64,000 bases of DNA. Source: Prevotella sp. 10(H). Lineage in GTDB: Bacteria; Bacteroidota; Bacteroidia; Bacteroidales; Dysgonomonadaceae. The position numbers and the translations under genes are program-made. How positions within the stretch are numbered: the stretch's first letter is position 1; each line of letters opens with the position of its first letter. The DNA is taken from positions 248,001 to 312,000 of the forward strand of contig NZ_JOMI01000007.1 of assembly GCF_000711235.1 (NCBI RefSeq), given 5' to 3'. This document shows, in pieces, positions 54,135 to 61,607 of this stretch. The notes under the pieces were generated by a model that saw only the letters and a program-made list of their open reading frames with translations, had not been told where the DNA came from and made no database searches.

Positions 54135-54160
54135 TGTTACTTTTGTTACCTTTTCCAATT
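54135..54160 (+). repeat. Cassette-flank motif D (right border)
   Basis: TGTTACTTTTGTTACCTTTT followed by CCAAT, identical to motif A over about 25 bases, but with no RHS core behind it. It marks the end of the array. The rest of 54161-54252 is A/T-rich with no gene. Confidence 0.65.
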
Positions 54161-54252
54161 ATCAATATTTAGAACTTATTCTAGCTATTTAACATTAAAT
54201 TATAGAATATATATTAATTTTACAAAATATTATATTTACTAATTAACACAAT

Positions 54253-55272
54253 ATGAAGAAACATTACCTACTTATTATTGCGGGACTTTTGTCTTTAACA
54301 GCAATGAACTCTTTTGCTCAAAAGAAAACAACCGGCACAACCAAGAAAGCTGCACCGGCTACAATGACTAAAGCTACTGCCGGTAAAATAATTGAAATGA
54401 CGAATGGAGTTGTAGATATCTACAACGAGCAACTGGGTGAGATAAAGGATGTAGCGGATTGCCTCGAACGTTTCGAAAATACAATAAATTCCGTTGCCCA
54501 GAACCCTAATACGACCGCTTATGGTGCTGCATGTAATAATATAAGGCCGTTGCGTGCCGACCTTGTAGACAAGATGAAGGCCAAGGCAACCCTTGCTCCG
54601 TCATTTCCTGAGAAGGCGGCTATACTGGAAGGGATAGACAATATTAATAAGGAATTTGAAACCGCAAAAGAACGTTGCCATACTGTGCAAGAGTATTTTA
54701 AGACAAAACAATATAAGGAAGATGACGAAACATATTCCAAATACACGGCCTTGTTTGACGAATTTCTGGCTTCGTATGAAAATATAAACAGCCTCTTTAA
54801 CAACACAATGGATCTGGCATCTGCTGCCGGTGACCGTGCCGAAGTAGTGATCCTGAAAACACATCCTTTGGCTACAGTTGTCGTGCCGATGAAGACTAAT
54901 CTGATTGCAGTGTCGCAGCTTATGTCGAAATGCAGACAGGAAGAGCCTGATGCCGAAGCTGTAAAAGCTGATATTGCGGCTATTCGTGCAGCATGTGAAA
55001 AAGACAAGGTAATAACGCCTGCCATTAAGACTGCATTATCGAAAGGGCAGAATGCAGAAGACCGTTTCCAGCGCTTTTATGAATATATGGCAGAAGCGAT
55101 GAATAATGCGGATAATTTTTTAGAGTATCTAGACCCGAATAAAGAAATAACGGATGTAGACACTATAATGAAGGAAACTGTCAAAACCGCCCGCCAGAGA
55201 CATTTGAAAAAACATTATACTAAAGTACAGGATTATTACCGATATATGGTCGATGCATATAACGGACTTTAA
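54253..55272 (+). CDS. Exported DUF3829/YiiG-like protein
   Basis: 339 aa. Signal peptide about 1-22 (LLIIAGLLSLTAMNSFAQ), a short lysine/threonine-rich linker, then an all-helical body (KIIEMTNGVVDIYNEQLGEI, FLASYENINSLFNNTMDLAS, FYEYMAEAMNNADNFLEYLD). Helical content and the YNEQL and YRYMVDAYN elements resemble DUF3829 proteins such as YiiG. Base composition is less A/T-rich than in the toxin tips. Role unknown. Confidence 0.65.
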   Translation: MKKHYLLIIAGLLSLTAMNSFAQKKTTGTTKKAAPATMTKATAGKIIEMTNGVVDIYNEQLGEIKDVADCLERFENTINSVAQNPNTTAYGAACNNIRPLRADLVDKMKAKATLAPSFPEKAAILEGIDNINKEFETAKERCHTVQEYFKTKQYKEDDETYSKYTALFDEFLASYENINSLFNNTMDLASAAGDRAEVVILKTHPLATVVVPMKTNLIAVSQLMSKCRQEEPDAEAVKADIAAIRAACEKDKVITPAIKTALSKGQNAEDRFQRFYEYMAEAMNNADNFLEYLDPNKEITDVDTIMKETVKTARQRHLKKHYTKVQDYYRYMVDAYNGL

Positions 55273-55292
55273 TTATCTTTAGGCAGAACAGG

Positions 55293-55327
55293 AGAGCGGC
55301 TTGTCAGGGATAAGCCGCTCTTTTTTT
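55293..55327 (+). terminator. Terminator after the DUF3829-like gene
   Basis: Ten-base GC-rich stem AGAGCGGCTT, nine-base loop, complement and seven T. Confidence 0.88.
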
Positions 55328-55353
55328 AACAGGTATAAGAAAATAGTCATCAA

Positions 55354-56166
55354 ATGAATAAAGATCTGAATTACTATTGCGATAAATGGGAATTATTGCC
55401 CGACGGAGAAAGTATACAGACTTATACAAGCCTGTTACAACCTGTTGTGCATAATAATATGTCCGTTATGCTGAAAATAGCATATGTATCGGAAGAAGAA
55501 AGAGGAAACAAACTGATGGTGTGGTGGAACGGGAAAGGAGCGGCGCAGGTATTCGAATCGGATGATATGGCTATCCTTATGGAAAGAATTGATGGTAGCC
55601 GTTCTTTATATGAGATGGCATTTAACGGTCAGGATGATGAAGCTACAAAGATTATATGCGATGTTGTAAAACTGCTTCATTCAAACAGCAGGCCGCCTTT
55701 TCCTGAATTAGTGACATTGGATGTTTGGTTTCAGGATTTATTTAATTCGGCAACAAAATACGGAGGCATTTTCAAAACATGCAGAGATATAGCCCGGCAG
55801 TTATTGAATGAGCAGGACAATGTAGTTGTACTTCATGGCGATATACATCATAAGAATATTCTTTATTCTGATAAAAGGGGCTGGCTGGCTATTGACCCTA
55901 AGGGATTAGTCGGGTGTAGGGCTTTTGATTATGTAAATGTTTTATGTAATCCGGAAAAAGAAATTGCTTTGGGCAACGGACGATTGATGAAGCAAATAAG
56001 TGTAATCAGCAAAATGGCAGACATTCCGGAGAAGAATCTTTTAGAATGGACTATCGCTTTTGCCGGATTATCGGCAATATGGTTTTTAGATGATAAGGAT
56101 GAGGAAAATGCAAACTTCCGTTTAGAAATTGTTCATGAGGCATTAAAAGAATTGAGCCGCTGGTGA
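55354..56166 (+). CDS. APH(6)-type aminoglycoside/hydroxyurea phosphotransferase-like kinase
   Basis: 270 aa. Protein-kinase-like fold with the catalytic loop VVLHGDIHHKNILYSDKRG (about 158-176) and metal site WLAIDPKGLVGCRAFDYVNV, both close to the streptomycin 6-kinase family. The N-terminal lobe shows MLKIAYVSEEERGNKLMVWW. It may inactivate an aminoglycoside or act on another small molecule; chromosomal homologues are often not true resistance genes. It is the last gene before the second tRNA-Asn. Confidence 0.82.
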   Translation: MNKDLNYYCDKWELLPDGESIQTYTSLLQPVVHNNMSVMLKIAYVSEEERGNKLMVWWNGKGAAQVFESDDMAILMERIDGSRSLYEMAFNGQDDEATKIICDVVKLLHSNSRPPFPELVTLDVWFQDLFNSATKYGGIFKTCRDIARQLLNEQDNVVVLHGDIHHKNILYSDKRGWLAIDPKGLVGCRAFDYVNVLCNPEKEIALGNGRLMKQISVISKMADIPEKNLLEWTIAFAGLSAIWFLDDKDEENANFRLEIVHEALKELSRW

Positions 56167-56257
56167 TTACCGGAAAACTGCTGCGGGAAAGAGCCTTCTT
56201 ATTATATTATTCTTAAAAAGTTTTATCTAGTTTACTATGCATATAAATAAATATTAT

Positions 56258-56265
56258 TATATTTG
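56258..56265 (+). promoter_or_regulatory. Promoter -7 element of second tRNA-Asn
   Basis: TATATTTG, a match to TAnnTTTG, 18 bases before the tRNA. Confidence 0.6.
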
Positions 56266-56283
56266 CACCCGAATTAATGAAAT

Positions 56284-56357
56284 TCTTCCTTAGCTCAGTC
56301 GGTTAGAGCATCTGACTGTTAATCAGAGGGTCCTTGGTTCAAGTCCAAGAGGAAGAG
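56284..56357 (+). tRNA. tRNA-Asn (anticodon GTT), copy 2
   Basis: Identical over all 74 bases to the copy at 39526-39599, with the same acceptor, D, anticodon and T arms. It has its own promoter element and terminator. The two copies are direct repeats that enclose 16.7 kb of accessory genes. Confidence 0.97.
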
Positions 56358-56359
56358 CA

Positions 56360-56390
56360 AAAGCAGCTATAATATGTAGCTGCTTTTTAT
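56360..56390 (+). terminator. Terminator after tRNA-Asn copy 2
   Basis: Ten-base stem AAAGCAGCTA, seven-base loop, complement and T run. Different in sequence from the terminator of copy 1. Confidence 0.8.
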
Positions 56391-56557
56391 ATTTTAATAC
56401 TAATATTATTACATTCGGTAGGCTTATACTGAATCTTCAATTCCTGCTGGAAATGTTGCTCGGCAAAAGCCTCAATTAGTCGCATGTTAATCTCAAATAA
56501 GATGTTTTTCTGATAGAACAAAAATAACCTTTTAACAAACACATAAAAATCAAAAAT

Positions 56558-57697
56558 ATGGCAGAACCTTTTAAGAATATGTACAATGAGCAATTTTTCG
56601 ATAGGTTTGCGAAAGATTTGAAGCTTGTCATCAGCGACTTTGATGCTCGTGGATTTGTTTCCCGCATAATGGATGCAGAATGGGAAAACAGGGAATTTAA
56701 ACAACGTTGTAGCCATATTACGACAGTTCTGAAAGATTTTATGCCGGCAGATTATAAAGAGGCAATCGCTAAAATAATTGAAATGTTAGACCATGTGGAA
56801 AAATCACAGCCTGATTTTTCAAAAATAGACGATACGAAGTTCGGCTTAATATTGGAGTATGGTATGATTCTGGATAATTTTGTTGAGCAATATGGGCTGG
56901 ACGATTACAAAACCTCTATAAAAGCCATAGAAAGAATCACTCAGTTTACAAGTTGCGAATTTGCTACACATTCTTTTATTGTAAAATATCCGGACGAAAT
57001 GATGAAGCAAATGTTAGTCTGGTCGAAACACAAACATTGGGGAGTAAGACGGCTGGCATCAGAAGGTTGCCGTCCGCGCCTTCCCTGGGCAATGGCTTTG
57101 CCGAATCTGAAAAAAGATCCGGCACCTATTATTCCCATTTTAGAAAATCTTAAAAACGACCCTGCAAAAAATGTACGCTTGAGTGTAGCTAATAATTTGA
57201 ACGATATTGCAAAAGATAATCCTCAAATTGTGATCGATCTGGCGAAAAGATGGCAGGGGAAATCGAAAGAAGTAGACTGGATTATTAAACATGGTTGCAG
57301 GACACTCTTAAAACAAGGCAATACGGAGGTGATGGCGTTGTTCGGCTTTGGCTGTATAATTAAAAATATCAGCATTGAGAATTTCCAAATTCCAAACCCC
57401 GAAGTTAAAGTTGGAAACTCGTTGGAATTTAATTTTAACCTGTTGAACAATAACAATGAAAAAGCTAAAATACGGCTTGAATACGGAATCTACTATCAGA
57501 AAGCCAATGGAACACTGGCAAAGAAAGTTCACAAAATCAGCGAAAAAGAATATGCAAAAAATTCTATTACAAAGATTATCCGAAAACATTCTTTTAAGCT
57601 GGTCACAACACGTAAATTTCACCTCGGGCTTCATCAGGTTGCTGTAATCATCAATGGAAACGAATTTGAAAAATATAATTTTGAATTGATTGAATGA
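56558..57697 (+). CDS. AlkC-type DNA alkylation repair glycosylase
   Basis: HEAT-repeat DNA glycosylase that removes alkylated bases. 379 aa. Helical repeats span about 1-270, with FARDLK-like start (FDRFAKDLKLVISDFDARGF), FTSCEFATHSFIVKYPDEMM and the conserved GVRRLASEGCRPRLPWAMAL. The last 95 residues (IENFQIPNPEVKVGNSLEF, then FHLGLHQVAVIINGNEFEKY) form an immunoglobulin-like domain, a known trait of AlkC and absent from AlkD. It lies about 200 bp after tRNA-Asn copy 2 on the same strand. Confidence 0.88.
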   Translation: MAEPFKNMYNEQFFDRFAKDLKLVISDFDARGFVSRIMDAEWENREFKQRCSHITTVLKDFMPADYKEAIAKIIEMLDHVEKSQPDFSKIDDTKFGLILEYGMILDNFVEQYGLDDYKTSIKAIERITQFTSCEFATHSFIVKYPDEMMKQMLVWSKHKHWGVRRLASEGCRPRLPWAMALPNLKKDPAPIIPILENLKNDPAKNVRLSVANNLNDIAKDNPQIVIDLAKRWQGKSKEVDWIIKHGCRTLLKQGNTEVMALFGFGCIIKNISIENFQIPNPEVKVGNSLEFNFNLLNNNNEKAKIRLEYGIYYQKANGTLAKKVHKISEKEYAKNSITKIIRKHSFKLVTTRKFHLGLHQVAVIINGNEFEKYNFELIE

Positions 57698-57731
57698 TAA
57701 ATACTGATCACAACAAATTATAGATATTAAG

Positions 57732-57765
57732 AGAGGCCGAACGTGTGATAGTACAGCCTCTTTAT
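57732..57765 (+). terminator. Possible terminator after alkC
   Basis: Six-base stem AGAGGC / GCCTCT with an 18-base loop and a following T-rich stretch. Weak because of the long loop. Confidence 0.45.
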
Positions 57766-57796
57766 TTTATACATATGTGATATCATCTTATCTCTT

Positions 57797-58762
57797 TTAC
57801 ACTAATAAGCTGTTTGCCATTTCCCTTTGCTGATCAAAGAAATCCCGTCTTTCTTTTCCTCCGCTGATGCTGATCAGGGTAGAATATTTCCTGAGAGATT
57901 CGATAAAGTATTTATGCATTTTACTGATTTTCGGATTCAGCGAGATTAGGGTATTCATCAGGTAAATATTATCTATATATGCAAGTTCTACATTATCGCC
58001 CTTTATATAAGTATAATTATGCTCGAAGTCGATATCCGATAAATATACTTCAACCGGGTTGCCGGCATAGTCCGTTCCATGCATAGCTATTCCTTCCAGT
58101 TTATTAAGTAAATGCAGGAATTCTTCTTTTAGCAGAGACAAGTCTTCATCTGATATTAGTTTCAGTAAATGAAAATGTTTCAGTTCACCTAAGAAAGATT
58201 TGAATATATTCCTGTCATAAATAAACGTTAGCTTTGCCGACTCAAAATTTTGGTTACCGAGCATTTTCATAAGTGCTTGTATGTCATCCGGCAATTTCAA
58301 TTCATTATATTTGATGCTCTTATTATGGTTGTGGGTTTGATATGTCCATTTGAATATATAGAATTTAGCAAGGTTATCATAAGGTAACAGTAAAGAATAA
58401 GGGACAACATTCCATGTTGTCATCACTTCGGTCGCAACGCCTAAAATTGTATTGAACGAGTCCTCATGCTCATATAATTTCTGGTAATTGTAATGAATGA
58501 GATTGTCGGGATCCATTCTTAATTGAAAAGTGAGTTCCCTGTTTCCGGATGCAGCTATGTCGTCAAGAGAAATACCTAGTTTCGAAGTTATAAGGCATGC
58601 TTCGGTAAATGTAAATGGTACTTCACCGCGTAAACGACGATAAGCAGATTCTTTGCTCAGAGAAGTAGCTTCCATTATGCAATCTGCCTGATCCAACTTC
58701 GATGGACAGGCCTTAATAATCGCCTGGATTAATTTGCCGTTGAAATCTGTATTTGGCATCAA
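57797..58762 (-). CDS. HTH-type regulator-like protein, paralogue of the 34.2-kb gene
   Basis: 321 aa. N-terminal helix-turn-helix region (SLSKESAYRRLRGEVPFTFT, then EACLITSKLGISLDDIAASG). The remainder is helical with the blocks VEVYLSDIDFEHNYTYIKGD and LISISGGKERRDFFDQQREM shared with the protein at 34190-35158. The two proteins have nearly equal length and the same order of motifs but have diverged widely. No characterised member known to me. Confidence 0.75.
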   Translation of the reverse strand: MMPNTDFNGKLIQAIIKACPSKLDQADCIMEATSLSKESAYRRLRGEVPFTFTEACLITSKLGISLDDIAASGNRELTFQLRMDPDNLIHYNYQKLYEHEDSFNTILGVATEVMTTWNVVPYSLLLPYDNLAKFYIFKWTYQTHNHNKSIKYNELKLPDDIQALMKMLGNQNFESAKLTFIYDRNIFKSFLGELKHFHLLKLISDEDLSLLKEEFLHLLNKLEGIAMHGTDYAGNPVEVYLSDIDFEHNYTYIKGDNVELAYIDNIYLMNTLISLNPKISKMHKYFIESLRKYSTLISISGGKERRDFFDQQREMANSLLV

Positions 58763-58955
58763 TAGTAAGGAATTAGTAAATTGTTATCTCTTAATAGAGA
58801 AAAAGTCTGTTAGGCAAATATACCGAATAAATCATATCTTTCAAATAATTTTCACAAGTTGTATGAATCTGTTTTTGTTAAGTTAACAGATGTCGTATAT
58901 TAAGCTTAGTTTGCTAAAAAAATAGAAGGTGAATGTGTGATTTTTATCGTATTCC

Positions 58956-59729
58956 TTAGCTTTCATATATATTGGGAACAACAGTTTCCTCAATAAAATC
59001 CTGATAAGATTCGACAGAAAAATGAGAACCCTCATCCACTAGATTCAGATGGCAGTCGGATAATAAGCGGGCAGTTATTTCTGCGGTTTCGAATGGTACG
59101 ATTTCATCCTGTTTGCAATGCTGCATATATACTTTGGCTTTAATGTCGGAAAGGTCGAATCCCCAATCTTCAAACCTTATTCTTAATTCTTGTCCTACTC
59201 CGAAACAATTATTTTTTATAGAATCCTCTATGTAAGGGATATGTGCCATTTCTTCCGGCATATTGGCGAAGAACATATCGAATGCAATCTTCTCAGCTTC
59301 TTGCTGGGATATATCTTTTATAATCGGATATGGCCATTTCGATTGAACGTTTTCGTTATAAAGAGCAGGTATTCCGCTGTAGACATATATATTCCTGACG
59401 AGATCAGGACAGGTAATGCCGATTGCATAGCCGTAAGGCGATCCGGCAGAGGAACTCAGTATATCGAATTTCTCTAAAGACAGCTCTTTGGCCAGACTGT
59501 AAATTATCTCTCCCCATTCTTTATAATTATCAAGAAAAATAGGAGAGGATTGTCCATATCCGGGACGGGCAACACAAATTATCCGTGCACGTTTTTTCAA
59601 GCAATCCGTAAACAGGCTATCGTCTTTTATACTTGCAATCATGCCATGTTGCACTATGATGGGAAAGCCGCTCGGATTACCGTATTCCAAATAAGAAAGG
59701 GGCTGATTGCGATACAAGAAATATTTCAT
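58956..59729 (-). CDS. Alpha/beta hydrolase
   Basis: 257 aa. The oxyanion region is GFPIIVQHGMIASIKD. The nucleophile elbow reads FDILSSSAGSPYGYAIG, where the first glycine of the usual GxSxG is replaced by serine. The acid is probably in KQDEIVPFETAEI and the histidine in VDEGSHFSVESYQDF. No signal peptide. Substrate unknown. It stands alone between the HTH gene and the SusD gene, bounded by a strong terminator on its upstream side. Confidence 0.85.
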   Translation of the reverse strand: MKYFLYRNQPLSYLEYGNPSGFPIIVQHGMIASIKDDSLFTDCLKKRARIICVARPGYGQSSPIFLDNYKEWGEIIYSLAKELSLEKFDILSSSAGSPYGYAIGITCPDLVRNIYVYSGIPALYNENVQSKWPYPIIKDISQQEAEKIAFDMFFANMPEEMAHIPYIEDSIKNNCFGVGQELRIRFEDWGFDLSDIKAKVYMQHCKQDEIVPFETAEITARLLSDCHLNLVDEGSHFSVESYQDFIEETVVPNIYES

Positions 59730-59799
59730 GATAATTTGTGTTTAATAGTGCTTATCTGTAACAAACAACCTATAAATTTATTAAAATATTGCGAATAAG

Positions 59800-59826
59800 A
59801 AAAGCCGGCCAAAACGGCCGGCTTTT
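59800..59826 (-). terminator. Terminator after the right-hand SusCD pair
   Basis: Eleven-base stem AAAAGCCGGCC with a five-base loop and complement, followed by T-rich sequence on the minus strand, about 35 bases beyond the SusD stop. Confidence 0.85.
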
Positions 59827-59859
59827 CTTATCTTAGAAAAATATCAGAGTCGTATTACA

Positions 59860-61590
59860 TTATTCGTATTTAGAATTCTGTATTAAATTACCTTCACTGT
59901 AATTAATCTGTGATTGTGGAATCGGTAGATATTCGTCCCTGCCTTTCGTAAATTTGGCGGTCTTGTAATATTCACGTCTGGTTTTTTCCACCTCGAGATA
60001 TTTATTTATCACTTCATCGGCCACTCCCCAACGTACCAAGTCGAAGAAACGGTAGCCTTCCATTGCAAATTCCAACCTTCTTTCGAAGCGTAACGCCTTC
60101 CGTGCAAAATCCTGATTCCATGTGCAATTTTCACCCGGCTTATATTCCCCGATTTTGTAAGTAGATGCGTATGTGTTGTCATCGAACGCAATCATAGCCC
60201 TGCTGTCGGATGCCCTTCTTCTGACCATATTTATAAGTTCCAGTGCTTCCTGCGGTCTGTTGAGTTCTATAAGGGCTTCGGCTTTGAATAACAATACGTC
60301 TGCATATCTCATAAGTACAGTATTCTTTGTACTCGACATGAATGGAGGAACTTTTTTGAAGCAGTCGCATTTATAATGCATTACTTCTTTCATCGAAGAA
60401 TAATGCCCGTAAACCTGTGGCGCTCTTGCCCAGCTTTTATCATATAATGTTGTATTGTCATACTTCCAGATATGTTCGGGAATTCCTACGGTATGATCCA
60501 GTCGGGGATCGATATTATGGGTCTTAAAATCTACCGGATCGATAGGACTGTAATTATTAAATGTATCAAACAAAGGCAATCCTTCGTTGCTCGTCTGAAA
60601 AACGTTTACGAGATTCTGGCTTGGTATATGGAATCCGCAGCATCCGTATGGCCCTATCGGATGATTCAACAAGCTGCTACCGTCTATTCTTCCGCTTCCT
60701 GTTCCATCGTTCATTGAACGTTGTATGGCAAAGATAGATTCTTTACCGTTGTCATAATCAACGATAAAATTATAGCCGAAGTCTTCGAAAAGACCGTATT
60801 TCTTCGACTGGATAACTTCATCCATCAATAAGACCACCTGTTCCAAAAGAGCTGTGTTGATTTTGGTTACCTGATGAGATTCATCTTGTTCGTATGCCTG
60901 GTATAGTAGTGTTTTGCCATAAAATGCCTTTGCAGCAAATTTGGTAGGGCGGCCGGGCTCTTTCTGTGAGTCGGGCAAACCTTCTGAAGCCGCCTTAAAA
61001 TCTTCTGCTATTTTCGACCATAGTTCATTATTCGAGTATTGCCTGTTAGAGATTAATTTATATTCGGCTTCATCCATTGTTTCGTCTACATAAGGGAAAT
61101 ATTTCCATATCAGCTTAAGCTGCAGGGTGTACCAGCCTCTTAAAAATCTCATCTCGGCAATTCTTTGGTGCTTATTGGGATAATCTGATTCGCTCATCCC
61201 ATTCAGGAATTCCATCGCTCTGTGCACTCTGGAAATGCCCACATAGAATTTCCACCATCTGTAGTCCATCCACCCGTTTGTGGCCCTCATTTCGTTATAT
61301 ACATCCAAGCCGTGATAATCACCGCTGTCACTCAGCCCGTCACCGCCTTTGTGTGCGTCGTCGGAACGGACATTGCCGTGCGGCCAGTTGGAATTCGGGT
61401 TTTGATAATGGTCATTGCCCAGTTCAGAGTATGCGGAGGTAACCATCTTTTCGGTATCTTCGGGATTGAATATACCTTCTTTTGTAACCATCCCTTTTGG
61501 CGTTACATCCAGAAAATCGGAGCAGGATATGAGAGTGCATGTTATGGCTAATGTGCATGTAAAGATTATATGATATATTTTTGTTTTCAT
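59860..61590 (-). CDS. SusD/RagB-family surface lipoprotein (right locus)
   Basis: 576 aa. Lipoprotein signal with cysteine in TLISCSDFLDVTPKG. N-terminal helical repeat region (EMRFLRGWYTLQLKLIWKYF) and C-terminal SusD motif (FERRLEFAMEGYRFFDLVRW), ending EYLPIPQSQINYSEGNLIQN. It follows the SusC gene after 17 bp and is the last gene of that transcript. Glycan specificity cannot be told. Confidence 0.95.
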   Translation of the reverse strand: MKTKIYHIIFTCTLAITCTLISCSDFLDVTPKGMVTKEGIFNPEDTEKMVTSAYSELGNDHYQNPNSNWPHGNVRSDDAHKGGDGLSDSGDYHGLDVYNEMRATNGWMDYRWWKFYVGISRVHRAMEFLNGMSESDYPNKHQRIAEMRFLRGWYTLQLKLIWKYFPYVDETMDEAEYKLISNRQYSNNELWSKIAEDFKAASEGLPDSQKEPGRPTKFAAKAFYGKTLLYQAYEQDESHQVTKINTALLEQVVLLMDEVIQSKKYGLFEDFGYNFIVDYDNGKESIFAIQRSMNDGTGSGRIDGSSLLNHPIGPYGCCGFHIPSQNLVNVFQTSNEGLPLFDTFNNYSPIDPVDFKTHNIDPRLDHTVGIPEHIWKYDNTTLYDKSWARAPQVYGHYSSMKEVMHYKCDCFKKVPPFMSSTKNTVLMRYADVLLFKAEALIELNRPQEALELINMVRRRASDSRAMIAFDDNTYASTYKIGEYKPGENCTWNQDFARKALRFERRLEFAMEGYRFFDLVRWGVADEVINKYLEVEKTRREYYKTAKFTKGRDEYLPIPQSQINYSEGNLIQNSKYE

Positions 61591-61607
61591 TGTTATTGTT
61601 TTTGAGT

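Noticed and set aside
55354-56166. Acquired antibiotic resistance gene
   Set aside because: The kinase motif fits APH(6), but there is no mobile element next to it and composition is like its neighbours; resistance cannot be claimed from sequence.
39526-56357. Integrative element with tRNA attachment site
   Set aside because: The two tRNA genes are complete and have separate promoters and terminators, and no integrase, relaxase or transposase was seen, so a classical integrative element is not supported.
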